Positions 44,281 through 54,481 of a stretch of DNA of 64,000 bases are shown here, piece after piece. Origin of the DNA: Siphonodentalium dalli (Eukaryota; Mollusca; Scaphopoda; Gadilida; Siphonodentaliidae); contig CP136064.1 of assembly GCA_032622095.1 (NCBI GenBank), positions 50,166,073 through 50,230,072 on the forward strand, given 5' to 3'. Position 1 is the first letter of the stretch, and every line of letters starts with the position of its first letter. A model generated the notes under the pieces. That model saw nothing but the letters and a program-made list of their open reading frames with translations. It had not been told where the DNA came from and searched no databases. The position numbers and the translations under genes are program-made.

Positions 44281-45772
44281 TAAACAAATCAAACTGTTTT
44301 TATGCATGAATATCACTAGATAATATTAATTTATTTTGAATCGGATATTAAAAATGGCAATTTTAAATCGGATATTAAAAATTGCAGACGATTTATTCCG
44401 TACCAGTCAAAGAATGTAATTGTTTCCAAAGCAAGATTTCGTCAATTATTTGGAATAATACTCCAATATAAGTTTATGTGAGCAACGCGATATCGATCTA
44501 TTATCTTCTGATGTGGAAATTCGCGGCTATATATTAACATATAATGTTACTGTTTTCGTTTGCCCATATCTTTGTCGGAATTTTTCTGTGGCGTTCCGGT
44601 TTTTTTTCCGTGGAGAATTATTGTCAGGGAGTATTGAAGAATAATCGGACAATTCAATAACCGCGACAAGTGTAAAGTACTTTGTATTCTCCTTTTCTGT
44701 TTTATCAGTTGGTAATTAGACTTTTCTTATTTCTTCAAAGAAGGGAAATATCGTATACAATCTGATAATGACTTGTCAACAATTTGTTCTATATAGGTCC
44801 AATGCATCAACGACCAGACTATTATTGCGTATACTTACTTCGTTTTTTCCACGGTACACCACTCATTTCAATCCACCTCTTAGTCGCACTTTCTCGTTGG
44901 ACTTGTCACAGCTCTCGCACAGTGAAGTTGGGTATCCCAAACGGAGACCCTCTGGCGACGTCCCTGCACGAATGTCATACAACGGTTCAATGCTGCAATA
45001 TAGACTTTAGATTGTTTGCCCCGATAAAACCGCTTGGATGCCGCAGTGGGAATGCTTTTTCTGGAGAGAAAAAACCCAACTATCCGTCAGTAATTAGTCC
45101 ACGAGCACCGGTTATAATCTTTGCCGCAATAACATGTCCGGGTACATTTGTACCTGATATTTTCTGACAGATAATTTCTAGGGGTTCGTGTCAAAACGCC
45201 ATAACTGACTATATGCATTGAAACTTTGCTCGATAGATAACTCCCATTAGTCGCGAATTATGTTATACGAGCACGAATTCCAGCCATTTTATCCAACATT
45301 ATCCATGTTAATAGGATTTATTACAAGTGTTTAAAACTGCTACACCGACTGCATTATATTAGTTTCATATGCCCATCTGCTCTATAATACCACAGAAGGA
45401 GCATGCATGTTACACAACACCAAATTATACATATAGGTCTCAGTATTAACAACTAGCGGACATGTTTTCGCAGGAACGTGTTGGCCCTGCACATGTATAA
45501 ACAATTAAAGAACGTCTTTGTAGAGTCCAAAATTTATTGTCAACGAATTGCTTCACACTATAGTTTTGAAACACGTTACACTACCCTTATAAAGGAGCAA
45601 ACCCCTCCAATAAAGTATTCGCCCATTTGACATTCGCAATCTTTGATCATATATATGGCTTTATTTGACCTCTCTCGTCGAGAAGCCTTAACTTTACCTT
45701 ACCTTCTTCGTAGATACGCCCTCTTTCAGGAGAACCGTCTTCGAGGAGGCGTTAACAGTCATATTCTCCATA
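44281..45772. other. non-coding, nothing recognised
   Basis: Open frames up to about 127 codons exist at 44768-45167 but show no domain, no compositional signal and overlap in two frames. Not supported as genes. Confidence 0.4.
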
Positions 45773-45812
45773 TCTCATATATATTTTGAAGACCTCTGTC
45801 TGTATGTTTGTT

Positions 45813-45844
<32 letters not shown>

Positions 45845-46294
45845 ATTAATACAAATCTACGATTCTCGACCGATCGGGACGAAACTTGGTACGTGTGTGT
45901 AGTTTGACCAGGCGGTGAACGTTGTCGTATTGGCGAGCCCGTGCGGCGCCCGCTTCGCGCATGCGCAGACGAGATCTCGGAAACGGGTGGAGCTATCGAC
46001 TTGAAATTTGCTATGTGAATGTATCTTGCCCCGGATACGAATTTTATCGGGTCGCCGATCCCGTGCGACACCAGCTTCGCGCATGCGCAGACGAGATCTC
46101 GGAAACGGGTGGAGCTATCGACTTGAAATTTGCTATGTGAATGTATCTTGCCCCGGATACGAATTTTATCGGGTCGCCGAGTCCGTGCGACGCCAGCTTC
46201 GCGCATGCGCAGACCAGATCTCGGAAACGGGTAGAGCTATCGACTTGAAATTTGGTTTTTGAATAGCCCGGACAACGTCGGGCTCATCGGCTAG
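45773..46294 (+). mobile_element. Helitron-like element, tandem copy A
   Basis: Starts TCTCATATATATTTTGA after an A (45772). Ends with a hairpin (AGCCCGGACAACGTCGGGCT), six bases, then CTAG (46291-46294). A 5' TC and a 3' hairpin 10-12 nt before CTRR are Helitron features. Internally: a (TGTC)n run (about 45815-45843), then CGACCGATCGGGACGAAAC, then three ~122-bp direct repeats. No Rep/helicase ORF, so non-autonomous. Confidence 0.8.
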
Positions 46295-46869
46295 TCTCAT
46301 ATATATTTTGATGACCTCTGTTTGTCTGTCTGTATGTTTGTTTGTCTGTCATTGATACAAATCTACGATTCTCCACCGATCGGGACGAAACTTGGTACGT
46401 GTGTGTAGTTTGACCAGGCGGTGGACGTTGTCGTATTGGCGAGCCCGTGCAGCGCCCGCTTCGCGCATGCGCAGACGAGATCTCGGAAACGGGTGGAGCT
46501 ATCGACTTGAAATGTGCTATGTGAATGTATCTTGCACCGGATACGAATTTTATCGGGTCGCCGAGCCCGTGTGACGCCAGCTTCGTGTATGCGCAGACGA
46601 TATCTTGGAAACGGGTGGAGCTATCGACTTGAAATTTGGTATGTGAATGTATCTTGCCCCGGATACGAATTTTATCGGGTCGCCGAGCCCGTGCGACGCC
46701 AGCTTCGCGCATGCGCAGACCAGATCTCGGAAACGGGTAGAGCTATCGACTTGAAATTTGGTTTTTGAATAGCCCGACACTTGATATTTGCTATGTGAAT
46801 GTATCTTGCCCCGGATACGAATTTTATCGGGTAGCCGAGCCCGTGCGACGCCAGCTTCGCGCATGCGCA
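45956..46869 (+). promoter_or_regulatory. array of NRF-1-like palindromes
   Basis: CGCGCATGCGCA occurs at 45956-45967, 46078-46089, 46200-46211, 46462-46473, 46706-46717 and 46858-46869, once per Helitron internal repeat. The copy near 46583 has decayed to CGTGTATGCGCA. The sequence fits the animal NRF-1 consensus YGCGCAYGCGCR exactly. Binding in this organism is an inference. Confidence 0.6.
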
Positions 46870-46952
46870 GACCAGATCTCGAAAACTGGTTGAGCTATCG
46901 ACTTAAAATTTAGTTTTTGAATAGCCCGGACAACGTCGGGCTCATCGGCTAG
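46295..46952 (+). mobile_element. Helitron-like element, tandem copy B
   Basis: Begins TCTCATATATATTTTGATG directly after the CTAG of copy A. Ends with the same hairpin and CTAG (46949-46952), then T (46953). Holds four ~122-bp repeats, one preceded by an internal AATAGCCCG fragment (about 46768), a trace of internal recombination. The pair together sits between A and T, as a Helitron insertion should. Confidence 0.8.
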
Positions 46953-47235
46953 TTAATATATATAATATTATGGTCGTCTCGACTGATCCGTCACATTGTC
47001 ATGAATGTACAGTTATTGTTGACTGAAATAAACTGGAGGGATATTTACATAGTGTTAAGATAGTCCCGATTAGCATTGTCTACTTGATTTGCAGTCAGGA
47101 TGAATGGACGTTGTCTGTGAAGCTTGTGGATATTGTCTCCGCATATTTGGTAGTTTTTTGTGATGAGTTGAATTTGGTACAATCTAGCACTGCTTGCAGT
47201 CTGGTTTTGGTGGCATTCATGCATACGGTCATTAA

Positions 47236-47648
47236 GGTACGGTACGTTCATACACTGGCAAGTTTGCACTGCATTTTTTGCAGGCATTTTCTCATAGAAA
47301 ATCCTGTTGTGCCAGAATATGAACGGAAACGTGCATACAACATGCATATTCACCGAAGCTAACGGCGTAATGAGTAAACTTTCGGTAGTTCCACATGTAA
47401 CGGTGCTACTAACACTTTGCCTTAAAATGCGTGTAAATTGATTCGTACGATATAATTTACAGGTAAATATCGATAGTATCGCTACTAGTGGAACTACACA
47501 GTTTTTGCTTCTCGTGTAGTTAGCTGTGGTACAGATGCATATTATACGCATGTTTCCGTTCATATTCTGACATCATATAGGGTTTTCTATGAGAAAATGC
47601 CTGCGAAACATGGCGTGCAAACTTGCCAGTGTATGAACGTACCCTAAG
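47236..47648. mobile_element. MITE with ~130-bp TIRs
   Basis: Ends GGTACGTTCATACACTGGCA and its reverse complement (about 47619-47643). Arms also share GCAGGCATTTTCTCATAGAA and TATGAACGGAAAC. The ~150-bp centre is unique. Target duplication not resolved. Minus-strand open frames here are by-products. Confidence 0.75.
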
Positions 47649-49019
47649 TGTTGGAGAGTTTTCTCTGTTGACATTGTCGTTCGCCTCCAAATATGGTTTT
47701 CTGACATCCGAAAGTATACAATACAAAACACGTTTGGCCATTTTTTCGTGCACTTTTCATCCACGTATTATAGTGATTATTCAGCTGCCAGGATTTGTTT
47801 ATGCTGATCCCAGCTTTGGGGTCCCGTAGGAAGTCACTATTCTAATTTGTATTTGGCGTATTATAACCTGCTTATTAATTGAATAATTTGTATATCTGAA
47901 TATTTATCCACATGCTTCTTTGGCTAAATTGAGCACATGGTCGACTTCGAAACAGGAAGTTAATAGTTGTTTATGCAAAACGCTGAAATAGTTCGTTGTA
48001 AACATTACTCTACGTGGGTGTGCTAAAATATGCTAAAGAAAAATTATTCCTACTTGAGTTTTGACCTATTATCACCACATCCAATAAACCAAGTTAATAT
48101 AGTGCCGGAGGTTTGGAAAGAGAAAGAAAAATGGCCCTCACAAAGTGCAAAGACGAAAAAAGCTAAGCAACCTTTTATTACTAAATGGATTATCCTGTCA
48201 GTAATAATAGTATACATTGGAATGGTCAATGTGGTCGTTTGTTGAACTTTTCTATTTCCTTAAAGTTGAAACATTAGTTAAGGCTATCAAATAGTTTTGC
48301 ATCAGGATTCACGCTGCCATTGCTAAAATGTGTTCGTATATGGCCAAAGATATTGCATTTGGCCATAAGGTTTCAAATCTATGCTAGTAATTACCACTAA
48401 ATCCCTTTCAATGATGATTTTAAGGTGGAATGAACAACATTTCCAATACTTCCGCCCACCATTTTGACAAGGAATCCCGAGCCTGTTTGAGAATAAAACG
48501 CATTAGCAAAATCTCAATTAATTTACTTCAGATTTATCCATTTCATTTAAGTTCTAAAACTTTTTAAGGGTATCAAATATTTATGCATACATATTTTTAA
48601 ATTAAATTTTGTTGCATAAGGACCGCAATATTTCTAAAGGTTGCTTTAGCAAAAAGGCTTGGATTCGAATAGAATTATGGAAGCTCTTAATTAGTGCTCA
48701 GCTCATCTAAATACTCGAATGTTAAGAATAAAGGATTTATTCTGTGAACAATGCAACCAATCACTATCGGAAATCCCTCCCGATTGTGATTAATATGGCC
48801 CAAGTCCCATTCCGATCGCATAATAAATAAGCCTATAAATAAATACATAATACCATCATCGGTTTTCCGAGATCTCCATGGCTAAACTATGATGACGTCG
48901 AAATGGGCGAGCAAATTAAAAACTGATATTCGGACCCGGAGCTTATTATGCCGACTAGATATGCTAACAGCTACGTTATAATTAGAGATACTGACACCTA
49001 GATTATATCATTAATCTGT
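47649..49019. other. non-coding, nothing recognised
   Basis: An open frame at 48030-48245 ends in a hydrophobic stretch (WIILSVIIVYIGMVNVVV) but has no homology I recognise and no gene context. Otherwise featureless. Confidence 0.4.
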
Positions 49020-49737
49020 TCTCTGGAGTTCATTGCATGATCTAATTTGGAACAAAACATCACCGTTTCATTTAGCTATCTTGAAAGACAACTTTTTGTT
49101 TCGTTTCCTGGTTTCTAATCCTTCCCATGAAACAAGATCTGGAAAATTCAAATATAATATCCCCTCTGTTGGACCCTTTGGTTCGAAGAGTTTTATGTAT
49201 TCCGGCATTAAATGCTGGAATAATGTTGTAAAATATTTAGATCCTTCATGTAATGAGAAACAATGGAGAGCCGACATCATTGAAAGAATCTGGATATATA
49301 TCAAACAAAGCGATGAAAGCATTTATAAATACTTTTGAAATAAGGTTGAATCAAGCAAATCCCCCTTTGATTGATCATTTTTGCCATTTGCATAGTGTAT
49401 ATAGTTGGAAGCAATTTTCATGGTGTGGTCGAGGAGTCATGTGATCTGAAGTCAGCAGGGTCCACAATGGAATCAAATTGGCTACGCCAGCTTTTTGTGC
49501 AACCCTGTTGGCTCTAGATATCATGAAACTTGTCCCACTCTGTGACATGTCACACTGAATCTGCTTATACTTATCTTATTACTGATTCCATTTATACTCT
49601 ACAGTCACATCTAGATTCTATTTACAACCTCATATAACACATATACATATGTTACCTATTCTTTCTCTGTTACAATGTTTCATGATTCAAGAGCCAATAA
49701 ACTTATCTTATCTTATCTTATCTTATCTTATCACTAG
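49020..49737 (+). pseudogene. 5'-truncated LINE, 3' end with pentanucleotide tail
   Basis: Reads as the far C-terminus of a LINE ORF2: HETRSGKFKYNIP, GSKSFMYSGIKCWNNV and a charged tail (49033-49338). The phrase 'xxTR...SFxYxGxKxWN' marks the end of many LINE reverse transcriptase proteins. A ~350-bp 3' UTR with AATAAA (about 49696) ends in five to six units of TTATC (about 49703-49730). Short tandem 3' tails are common in LINEs that prime on microsatellite-like ends. The rest of the element is missing, consistent with incomplete reverse transcription. Confidence 0.65.
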
Positions 49738-50084
49738 TATCAGACAAAAATGTATTGGTTTTTATCAGCGTCATATTGGTTGACGTTTAAATTTATCGCG
49801 CTATCGAACATAACATTTCTAAAACAGTTGAACTAAGAGTCGTAACTCAGGTTAAAAATATGGGACAAATCTGGTTTTCGAACTCGATCAAGATATTGTT
49901 GCGAAAGATCGATCCATATAACAAACATGAATGAAATGGTTGACGTCTGTTAAAGTATTGCGCTAAAATATCTGTAAATTGTAACAAGTACCAAAGCTCT
50001 TGTTAGAAAGTTATGGCGGGCCCCCAATAAAATCATAAACCAAAACTTGTCAAAATCCATCAATAGTTTTCATATTCGTTTCAT

Positions 50085-51180
50085 ATTCGCGCTTAAGCGC
50101 ACACATACATGATTTGCTCTTAAGGGCAAACGAAAGTCACCATTTCCGCTAAAGTGCAATTAATTCACTTAAGAGCAATAAATTGGTTGAGCCATTCAGT
50201 CGTGTGGTGATGCGAATATCTAATTGCCTAGTACTATTTGCGCTCAAGCACAATTAATTATTTGCGCTCGAGTGCAAAATAAAAATAATATGCCAGTTAA
50301 TAAAATATATTGGTCTCGTGGTGAGTGGCTATTCTGGCGGGAGAGATAACAAAAGACACCCACGTGTAAGAAGGAGTGATAATTCAACACACTGTATTTG
50401 CGCTTATGAAATTCACAACAGTGAAGTGGCCTCTGAGAAAGGATTTACTGGTCGGTGGACTAGTCCTCCACATACATCTGGGAGTGAAAGTCTGATGTCT
50501 TTATCATTGCGCTTTTAAAAATTCAAATAAAAAAATATATGCAGAGCATAATTGAAGGCAAATGATTTGCGCTTATGTAAAAGCGCAAATAATGAATAAA
50601 TGTGACAGCCGCCGCACGTCAAACCATGGGTTCAATTTACTTCACATTGGCAGTAAAACATGAGCCTAATTTTGAGGCGAACTTATGGGAGGCCAAATTC
50701 ACATTTAATATCTAATTATGCTTGATGCTATTCTCTTAAGCAATATGTCATGACACTTAAAAGTAACTGCCTCACTTACAACTCCATTACAATTAAACGT
50801 AGCGTATGATATAAATAAGCTTAAATCTAATGCCAATCGGCTTAAACGTAATTGGTTTTTCATAGCCTTACATATAATGGTATAATCTAAGGTAATTATT
50901 CTGGGCAGAGCCTAACATACTTGCTCATGAAGTATTATTTAAAGTTTCAATAATTGGCTGCATCCATATCAGCTTCAGGTGAGTTTTGAGAGATGGCATT
51001 TAAGCGTAATATGTCATTACGCTTAAGCATAATGGCACTACACTTGAGCATAATGGCACTACACTTGAACATATGATATTATGCGTAAGCGTAATGCTAT
51101 TACACTTAAGTGTTAAGTGTAATAGTATTAAGCTTTAGCGAAATGGAAATCTGAATTACGCATAAACGTTATTAATTAGC
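50085..51180. repeat. cluster of CTTAAG-centred palindromic motifs
   Basis: Many variants of GCGCTTAAGCGC, TTGCGCTC(A/G)AG(C/T)GCAA and TTACACTTAAGTG, on both strands, concentrated at 50085-50290, 50560-50600 and 50995-51150. No consistent period. Could be the subterminal arrays of a decayed DNA transposon. Confidence 0.55.
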
Positions 51181-51925
51181 TATTAAATGTGAAACGTAAT
51201 TAGCTATTAAATGTGACAATAAAATTTTGACAGTATTATATGTTATATGATATGATATTGCGTACGCCTATACATGCAATACATGTATATACAACATATA
51301 TTACAAGTTGTGCCTATCTGTAAATGTAAGTTTCCGGAACACGAGCCTGTCGTCATTCAGGTGTTGTCGCCTCGTATACGGACCCATACATTATTTCAAT
51401 AACTGGCCCCGCACATGCCATTGTAGCTCTCCCACATCCAACACCCCATTGCTAAAACTTACTCTCCTACAGAGTCTCACTTTGTCTTCGTCTCTGGACG
51501 ATTTCTTGTCTCTTCATTCAATAAATACAGGGAGACTTATTGAAGTTATTCAGTGCAACGAAATGTCGTACAGAATCAAGCTAGATTTGAATCTTCACAA
51601 ATTGCTCTGTACTTCTCACTCGTCGTGTGCATCGCGGAGATAAATTATGGTTTTATGAACCCCTTACTCTGCTACTTTAAGTGATATTTTACTTAATTCT
51701 GCAGTTGTATATTTGTATTTATGCGCCATGAGGCCATGCTGATTTCCTCTTATCAACACACCAGGTTACGGTAGGTATATGCGGTGTTTGATGCGAGGCC
51801 TAAGACGACATTTACTTTTACTTTTTACGGACGCGAGTAATCCCGTTCCCAGGCAGAAGTGTTGGATCTGAAACCATCCCTTTAAATGTTTTGTCTATTA
51901 TTTCATCAATTGATACTTTGGATTA
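51181..51925. other. non-coding, nothing recognised
   Basis: A frame open at 51308-51643 has no recognisable domain. Confidence 0.4.
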
Positions 51926-52585
51926 ATGGTGAAACGAATGCTTGATATGAAATGTTCTATATAGTCAGTACAATGATATACAACATAGAATGGTGGACGT
52001 TCCCTTTCTGGATTTGTCGTATGTCCGTTTACTAAATTTTAACATTAAATTTGGCCGCCATCTTGGATTATGACACTCTTCTAGTAACGAATATGGATGG
52101 AAATTCTTATGTGTGTTCCACATTAAATGAAACAAAATATCACGCATTATTCTATCATTCGTGGTTTCAATGTCAGGCGATGGTTTTATTACTAATTTAT
52201 GACATTTAACGGAGGAATACATTTATAAATACCTATTATTTTACCAAAAAGATGTATTAATGGTGAGACTACATTTTGGTATGAAATATTATTCTATGTA
52301 GTCATTACAATAATACACAATATACCACTGGGGAACTTCATTTTCTGGATTGTTCGTGTGTGCATTCACTAATTCTTAACATTAAAACTGCCATATTAGA
52401 CGCCATCTTGGATTGTATCACTCTGCTAATGGTGAAAATGGATGGAAATTTACATTTTACGCTTGTTATGCGTGTTCTGCATTAAATAAAACCAAATTCT
52501 GCGCATGATTTTATCCTTCTTGGATCCAATCCCGGCGATGGCTATATTTCGCATTTTATGACATTGGGGGAGGCTTACGTTTTTT
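51926..52585 (+). repeat. diverged tandem duplication, unit ~330 bp
   Basis: Two direct units (about 51926-52235 and 52258-52585) share GATATGAAAT/GGTATGAAAT, CGCCATCTTGGATT, ATGGATGGAAATT, ACATTAAAT(G/A)AAAC and TTTATGACATT in order. They are much more diverged than the 10-kb duplication, so older. Confidence 0.7.
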
Positions 52586-53159
52586 CCTATTAATTCAACA
52601 GTTGAAGGGACAGGATAATAAGGTTAATTTCTTCCGGTAGGAAATATTCCACTCTTTCTCTTTCCAGACATATGTGATATGTTGGGTTACGTCCAGCGTG
52701 CTAGTTTTGTACAGACTTTACGGGCGACAGTTTCTCTGAATCGTCATGGTTTTTTTACGCAGGACTTTACATTCTCTGCCATGACGTCGCGAAATCTCAG
52801 ACAAAACAGAAGAAATAAGAATGTTCGGATCAAGTATCAACATGTGTCCCATAATAACAAATATATCGTTCCGTTTATTATGATTTGATTATCTTTTAAC
52901 CTATTGCTTGTCAACCGCTGAAATTCGGCTAATTTTTCAGTAGGATACCTTCACAAAATAGTCTTTCCATACATAGCTGCCACCAATTCCGACAAGGCCA
53001 AGAATCATTTTTATAAATTATGTAGATTTACCTTCCAGAAAAAGTTGGTTTCAACTTGATCTGCCGAGGGTAGGGGTATTCGACCATTTTTGGTATTTGG
53101 CCGCTCCACTAATACATTGAACGACGTTATGGGCGGCGAAGACCGCATGTGAAGGATAC

Positions 53160-53497
53160 TCATATTATGCATGATCATGTTGAATACTGATCATGATAAA
53201 GATGATTATGTTGATGGCCGCGGCGGTGACGACGACAATATTATGATCGTGGTCGTAGTGGTTATGATGAAGATGATGACCATGGCGACGATGATGATTA
53301 TTATTATGGCGTCGGCGACGACAATTTTATGATCGTGGTCGTAATTATGATGACCATGACGACGATGTTGATGATTATTATGGTCACGACAACATGTGAA
53401 TATGTTGATGGTGGTGATGATGACGTCGCCGATGGTGATGCATGGCCGTGGTGATTATAATGATGAAGACGATGATGATGCTAATGATAAGATGATG

Positions 53498-53553
<56 letters not shown>

Positions 53554-53790
53554 GACGACCGCATGTGAAGATGATGATGATTATTATTATGATGACGACC
53601 GCATGTGAAGAAGATGATGATGATTATTATTATGATGACGACCGCATGTGAAGATGATGATGGTTATGATGACGACCACGTGTGAAGATGATGATGCATG
53701 GTGATGATGCTGATTATGACCATGAATATGGTGGCGCTGATGCTGCTGCTGATGATGACGATGATGATTATGATGGTGACTCTCGAGAGG
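53160..53790. repeat. GAT/ATT trinucleotide-rich minisatellite
   Basis: A run of (ATT)n at about 53500-53553 is followed by four units of about 41 bp with GACGACCGCATGTGAAG then GATGATGATTATTATTATGAT. Upstream, degenerate GACGACGATGATG clusters and ACCGCATGTGAAGG (53142) suggest older units. Translated products are low-complexity artefacts. Confidence 0.85.
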
Positions 53791-54481
53791 TCGCTCTATA
53801 TTTTAAGCATACACGAGTTCTTCATTCTGTCGATCTTTTGTATTTAATTTCGTTTTCTCTATATCCATTCATGTCAAATTGGATCGAAGGCAGAGCAAGT
53901 ATTATAGAAGTGGCGTATATAAACAACATCACATATATACAGACATGGGTGGTAGGTACGATTTATTTTCTCACATTATTTGAAATACAATCTTTATTAG
54001 TAGAGGTAGAAGGAATAATTAATTAATCATGTATATACATTATACATATATACAAAATACACGACTTTTCACTTGCAATACTATAACTATAAAGTCGTTC
54101 AAGACGTGTTCTATATATAGACACTGGTCACGATGTTTTAGAACTAATCTATTCACGTGTCAGTCTAGTAGGTCTCTGCATCTATACACACACATCACGA
54201 GTATATCATACCATGAATATCTACGCCCGCTCACAAAAATCGCCAAAATCATGCAATTTCGAGCTGGGACCTTCCTCCAGCATAAACACATTATTAAGGA
54301 ACATCTATTAACTAAGACATATATTAGGCCTGCGTTACTGTTTTAATATTATAAAGTCTCCCGTCAGAACATCAAAAAGTTCGCAGGATTTGAACTTATG
54401 GAATCTGATCTCTATGGGCGTAGAGGAGATTCATGGCATGATCTACTATCACGAGAAGCATCGAAACTAAAAGCCAGGCAG
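53791..54481 (-). other. probable 3' UTR / downstream region of the minus-strand gene
   Basis: Lies just past the stop of the gene at 54482. A minus-strand AATAAA (TTTATT at about 53961) is a candidate poly(A) signal. No other feature seen. Confidence 0.35.

Noticed and set aside
44768-45167. Open frame of ~127 codons as a possible gene
   Set aside because: Overlaps another open frame on the same strand, has no domain, repeat or start context, and sits in TE-rich DNA.
45775-46864. Arg-rich ORFs on both strands with repeated peptides (for example MREAGVARTRRPDKIRIRG)
   Set aside because: They are translations of the ~122-bp internal repeats of the tandem Helitrons; both strands are open, so this is repeat structure, not protein.
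47045-47563. 172-codon minus-strand ORF
   Set aside because: Runs through the arms of a MITE; the coding appearance comes from the inverted repeats.
48030-48245. 71-codon ORF with a hydrophobic C-terminus as a small membrane protein
   Set aside because: Single short ORF with no homology, promoter or conserved context; length is within chance for this AT content.
53396-53790. Asp/Met/Ile homopolymer-rich ORFs
   Set aside because: Translations of GAT/ATT microsatellite; no evidence of a gene.
53160-53790. CRISPR-like array of regularly spaced repeats
   Set aside because: Units are contiguous minisatellite repeats without unique spacers, in a eukaryotic context.
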